Assembly (NCBI GenBank): GCA_022316685.1
Contig: JAKJHU010000014.1
Span: 7,036,001-7,100,000 of the forward strand
Reading direction: 5' to 3'
Origin: Progne subis subis
Taxonomy: Eukaryota > Chordata > Aves > Passeriformes > Hirundinidae
Length of the DNA: 64,000 nt
In this document: positions 59,801 to 64,000 of the stretch, piece after piece
How the letters are laid out: every line of letters begins with the position of its first letter
Position numbering within the stretch: position 1 is the first letter of the stretch
Notes under the pieces: generated by a model
Seen by the model: only the letters and a program-made list of their open reading frames with translations
Told to the model about the DNA's origin: nothing
Databases searched by the model: none
Made by a program: the position numbers and the translations under genes

Positions 59801-62800
59801 AAATAAGCAACGAGTGCCTTATTGAAGCAGCAGTTTGGGCTAATGTGGAGCTCACATTGGAGAGCAGTGGGATTTAATCAGGGCAAGTTTCAGACATGTT
59901 CTGTGTTTGGTTTTTGCTGCAGTGATTCAGGGTGCAAAGGGATTGTTCCGAGGAAGCAGAGCAGAATTGCATCCACACCAGTCAGAGAAAGGTGTTTGTG
60001 TCCCTGGTGGAGCTACTAGGAAGCATGAACTCCCGAGGATTGAGTGATATATTCAGTAATTTGAGGAATGTGGTTAATTGTGGAGTGTGCGCTATCTATG
60101 TCACCATCAACACACTGAGGGGAGGGAAAATGTAAGGAATTATTTTTCCTTCTAGGTGTGAGGGACTTCAGTCTCTCTGGAATATCTTATAAGCTAACGA
60201 GTTATTACCTTCCACTGATTTACCTTGATTCTGTACATGATTTTATTCCAATCAGATAATTTTAAATCTTTCAGAGAGGAGTTGATATCTGTGGCTTCTT
60301 CAAAGACTCCAGGTATGAGCTGTGTCGTCCCTGGGTGTGTTTTACTCATATCCCAGGAACCACAACCAGAAAGGACCAAAGATGAGTCCCAGTTATGGTT
60401 TTATGCCCACAGAGGAGCTGCTGTGGGATTTGGACACTTGAAGGAAGCACGCTCTAACTTTGCTTTCACTGAATCAAGCTCTGCATATTTTCCCCTCCGT
60501 GCCGTTTGGATTTCAAGGAGCTACAGCAGGGCGAAAATGGAGATTTTATGGCAAACACACTTCAAGAAACAGAGCTGACCTCACTGCTCTCGGCCCTAAT
60601 TGCCCATAATTATACAACAAATGAGAAAATGGGGCAGTGTAATAAGATGCTGGAGTGAGACTCAGGAATTTCTGTGCTTTGCACGGTGGCCACCCTCAGA
60701 TACTGTATTTCTGCTAAAAGGAAAGGGAAATAATTGCCTAAATGTAGGCTAAGGACTGGAGTGGAGAAAGCTGTAAAACAAGATAACTGGAAAAATTAAA
60801 AAAAAGGGAAACAGCACTCCTGTTCCAGGGAAAGCTTCAGGTCTAGCAGAGTGGAGCTATTTAGATGGCAAATATCTAATGTGTTAAAGTCTCCCTCTCA
60901 AAGCCGGCTGCTTTATCTCGCAGCACACACCTTCCACAGGCCTGTGAAAGCCTCCAGAATGCAGATTCAGGGTTATCGTGGTGCTTCCAGTCTTACCCCA
61001 TTTGCCAAGGCATTGTTCCATCCATTTAATAAAGATTTGAGGCTCTCCTGACAGCAGTCCCTGGTGCCTCGGACTTGCTGCGAGCGTGGGAGCAGAGGGT
61101 TGGTGGCTGATGTACCCTGGGACGTGTCACGCCTCGGGGACACTTTGCATTAAACATTTTTACTGGGTTCTCCTGGGTTTTTATCAGCTTTTCCCTTTTT
61201 AGTTCCATCCTTATTGTTTTTATGTGTTGCTTGCTCCATGATCGAAGAGTAAATTATCAGAGGTGTTCAAATCATTCGTTGAAGCGACATTTCGTTAGTC
61301 TCAATTCTAAATCTGTGCATGGATTTCCATCCTCCATGCTTCGAGCCTGACCAGGGCAGCTTCATGGTCCAAGCTTGACCAGGGCGTCTCCATGGTCAAG
61401 GACTCCTAAAGGCAGCTGAAATAAATATATATCAGTGTGTTTCCGCAGACAAATGGGTGCAAATATTGAGGAGGTGTCGCTCCTGTGGAGAATCCTCCAG
61501 TTGGGAACAGAAGTGCCAAGGTGTGGTGGCCCCCAAGGCTTTGTTCAAAGCCTGGCACCATTTGATGCCTTCATTCCCACTCCCACTTGAATTACAAGAG
61601 ACTGTAAAAAAACATCATTAAAAACCCCCAAACAAAGACATCTTCCAGCTGTTGTGTTTGGAGAGAAAATCTTGGTACCAGGATGGTCAGAACCTGTGAG
61701 GATTTGTGTAAATCAGAGGCATCTAGTGGCACAGTTTAACATTTTTTCATGAAGGATTAGAATCCTTCATCCCCGTGATAGGAAAATTACCCCTGGGTGC
61801 AAGTTTAGAGGCCACTAGAAGCTGAAATTCCGTGGAGGTGGCAGTGGCAATGAAGGTCAAAGCTGTGAACTTTGAGTTTTCCCACATTTTGGATGGTATT
61901 GGGATGAGCTTCTGGGTTCTGCCTCAGGAGTATCCCTTGCCCCGACCAACCTTCCTGGGCTGTGCTCCCTGAATTACCCCACAAAAACAGGTGTGAGGAA
62001 ATCACTTTCTTGGCACTGACGTTGTTTGCATCTCTCAGTTGTTATTACAAATATCTGAATATTAAACATGCACCCTAAAGCTCCTAAGCCTTTAATCCTT
62101 TTGTTTTCCTACAACAGCCATCTATTTATTTTTTTTTTTACTTTTTACATTTTAAGAAATGCAAAGCTGAATAATATCCAGCAGTGTCATGTCTAAATAA
62201 GCAAAAATCTGGCGAAGAATCAAGAGATAATAACGGTGGCTTTGCTTTGTTTCCTGCTCAGGAGCAGCAAGGAACACAGGAATTGGCTGTTGGACCATCT
62301 GCAGCAAGGACGGGGAAAGTCATGGGAGCAGCAGAAAAGCTCTGACAAAAAAAATCAGCAAAGAGTCAAAGCCCTGATTTCATTAAGCAGCTCTTTTCAG
62401 AATTATCTTTTCCTGTCTCCAAAAGCTGGGGCATAATCTGTAATTTCAGCTTTTGTTCAGTAAAAATGTGAAAAAACTCTATGGAATAGTGTAGGAATGG
62501 TGGATAATAGAGTTAGGACATAATAAGGTGTATTTTGAATGTTATTTACTAAAGGTTTAAAACTGGAGGTTTTTATTCCTTTTAGGTTGTTGTCATTACT
62601 GCAGATCTGTCATTTCACTTTAAAATGTTTTCTTTTAATTAATATTATTATTGCAATTATTAACCTAGCCATTGACCTTCATTTAAAAATAATAACTAAA
62701 GTTTCTCCTCTCCCTGGTTGTAAAAATGCACATATTTACAAGCCAAGAAAATCAAGAATCCCCAGTTAACTGGGTTTATTTTTTTCTTAACTAGGATACA

Positions 62801-63390
62801 AAATCCACCCAAGGCTATTTTGGACTTGCCCTGATGTATGACTCAAGGATCTTTGGAGCTGGCAGACTCCTGGGTGTCCTGGTGGTCCGTGCATATGTGT
62901 CTCCAAACTGGCATGGAGAGGTGGTTGTGTCAATATTTATTTTGTCTTAGCGAGTCTTTGGCCAGCCAAAAGACAGAGGGGTGATCTGGGCTCTTAAATC
63001 CAAGACTGTCATTTGTCCGTATTTGAATTATTTGAGGAGCACCTGCTTTACTTAAGCACATTTGAATTTATCCATTTCTAGAAAATTATTGGCGTGCCTT
63101 GGGAGGTTTAAGAATTTTCGCTGTTTTTAAGGAATCAAAGGAGAAGGAAGGACAGTTTTTAAAGGGATTTAAAATGTGATACATCCTTTCTTTACTTCTT
63201 CAACTTTTCACCAGGTAGGTTTCATGGGAAGCAATACCCATTTCTTTTTATTCAAAACTTTATTCAAATTTAACTTGAATATTAACCTTGATATGTCCCC
63301 GTGCAGAAAACGTCTCTGATGTTTCTAGCTCTGCCAGCAGGAGTGAAAATTTCTTTCTGCTGGTACATTCCAGGTAGGAAGGAACATGGG

Positions 63391-63409
63391 GGAAAAAAAA
63401 AAAAAAAAG
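63391..63409. repeat. Poly-A run
   Basis: A run of about 19 bases in intergenic DNA, after GGGGG. Confidence 0.85.
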
Positions 63410-64000
63410 AAGTCACATAAAGCTGAAGAAGTTGAGAAGATTTGAGAGTAAAACCTGACAGTTGTTCCCAGCAAAAGGACCCCAAAACCAGCACCCACAG
63501 AGGGCTCGGTCTGAAAAATCAACAAATTGTGAATTCAGATATTACTGAAGAATTAAACTTCTTTCTGCTTGTTTGGGATTTTTTTCATCTTTTCTGTGGT
63601 TGGTGTTCTCATCCAACTGCAAATGAAGAATTCCTTTCTCTCCATTTTGCCCAAAGCAGAGCTGGAGGGATGCAGCTGAGAGTCACTTTCAACTTGGTGC
63701 ATTATCTGGAGCCAGCAATTAGCTGGAAACAAATATTAATTGTCCTTTGCCCCTTCATTTGCAGGCAATGAAATCTATCCTGGAGTGAACATTGTCAGCT
63801 ACAAATGTCAGGTTCAAATCTCCTGCTTGTAGGATATTTCCATTTTGGAATATCCGTGACGTTCTCTTATTACAGCTTAAAAAAAAGAAAAAAAATCAAA
63901 AAGCAGATGATAGATTTTGATCAAGTAATAATGTCAGGAACATTTTGATATTTCCACATATTTATGCATGAATGGCCAAAGGAAAAATATTCTTTCTCGT

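Larger units (their letters stand above)
48511..64000. other. Intergenic DNA to the end of the window, no gene seen
   Basis: Mostly unique AT-rich sequence with two CR1 ends (51.6 and 53.4 kb), the poly-A/poly-T pair at 56.8 kb and a poly-A at 63.4 kb. No frame exceeds about 160 codons or resembles a known protein. Confidence 0.6.

Noticed and set aside
1..64000. Endogenous retrovirus, tRNA, rRNA, CRISPR array or bacterial-type operon
   Set aside because: I looked for reverse transcriptase or gag-like frames, paired LTRs, cloverleaf A/B boxes and regularly spaced short repeats, and saw none that I can support. The tandem arrays lack unique spacers.

Overview
The window looks like bird nuclear DNA, most probably from a songbird-like genome with GC-rich microdomains. 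It holds one protein-coding gene inside a large gene-poor region. The bird assignment rests on three things seen in the sequence: about nine short, decayed, 3'-end CR1 LINE fragments and no mammalian Alu or L1 elements; an intact SLITRK3 gene whose 3' half is extremely GC-rich with glycine, alanine and proline tracts; and mostly short, fairly clean intergenic DNA. There are no bacterial operons, phage genes, CRISPR arrays or rRNA, and I recognised no tRNA.

Layout. Positions 1 to about 26,100 are intergenic: AT-rich DNA with mononucleotide and trinucleotide repeats, four CR1 fragments, a 47-bp minisatellite (17775-18009) and two stretches that read like conserved non-coding enhancers (about 8630-9110 and 13500-13990). 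From about 26,090 to 28,260 there is a dense CpG island with tetranucleotide, pyrimidine, poly-A/poly-T and CA repeats, which I take as the SLITRK3 promoter and first-exon region. A non-coding 5' exon ends at a good splice donor (28575/28576). A roughly 1.65-kb intron follows, then a single large exon (30231 to about 34,270) carrying the whole reading frame (30252-33080) and a 3' UTR with AATAAA signals at 33970 and 34247.

Immediately downstream is a second CpG-rich block (about 34,560-35,345) with two tandem arrays and no recognisable gene. From 35,350 to 64,000 the DNA is again gene-free: five more CR1 fragments, a TA-rich satellite-like tract (39784-39946), a 63-bp composite minisatellite that is open in all six reading frames (about 47,843-48,510), and a poly-A/poly-T pair (56748-56860).

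Functionally the window is a single-gene neuronal locus. SLITRK3 is a postsynaptic adhesion protein, and its family lies in gene deserts thought to carry long-range regulatory elements. I found no previously undescribed multi-gene system. The most interesting items are the sharp compositional switch inside SLITRK3, the homopolymer and GGC-rich coding stretch, a two-codon upstream reading frame at the end of exon 1, the orphan downstream CpG island, and the six-frame-open minisatellite.
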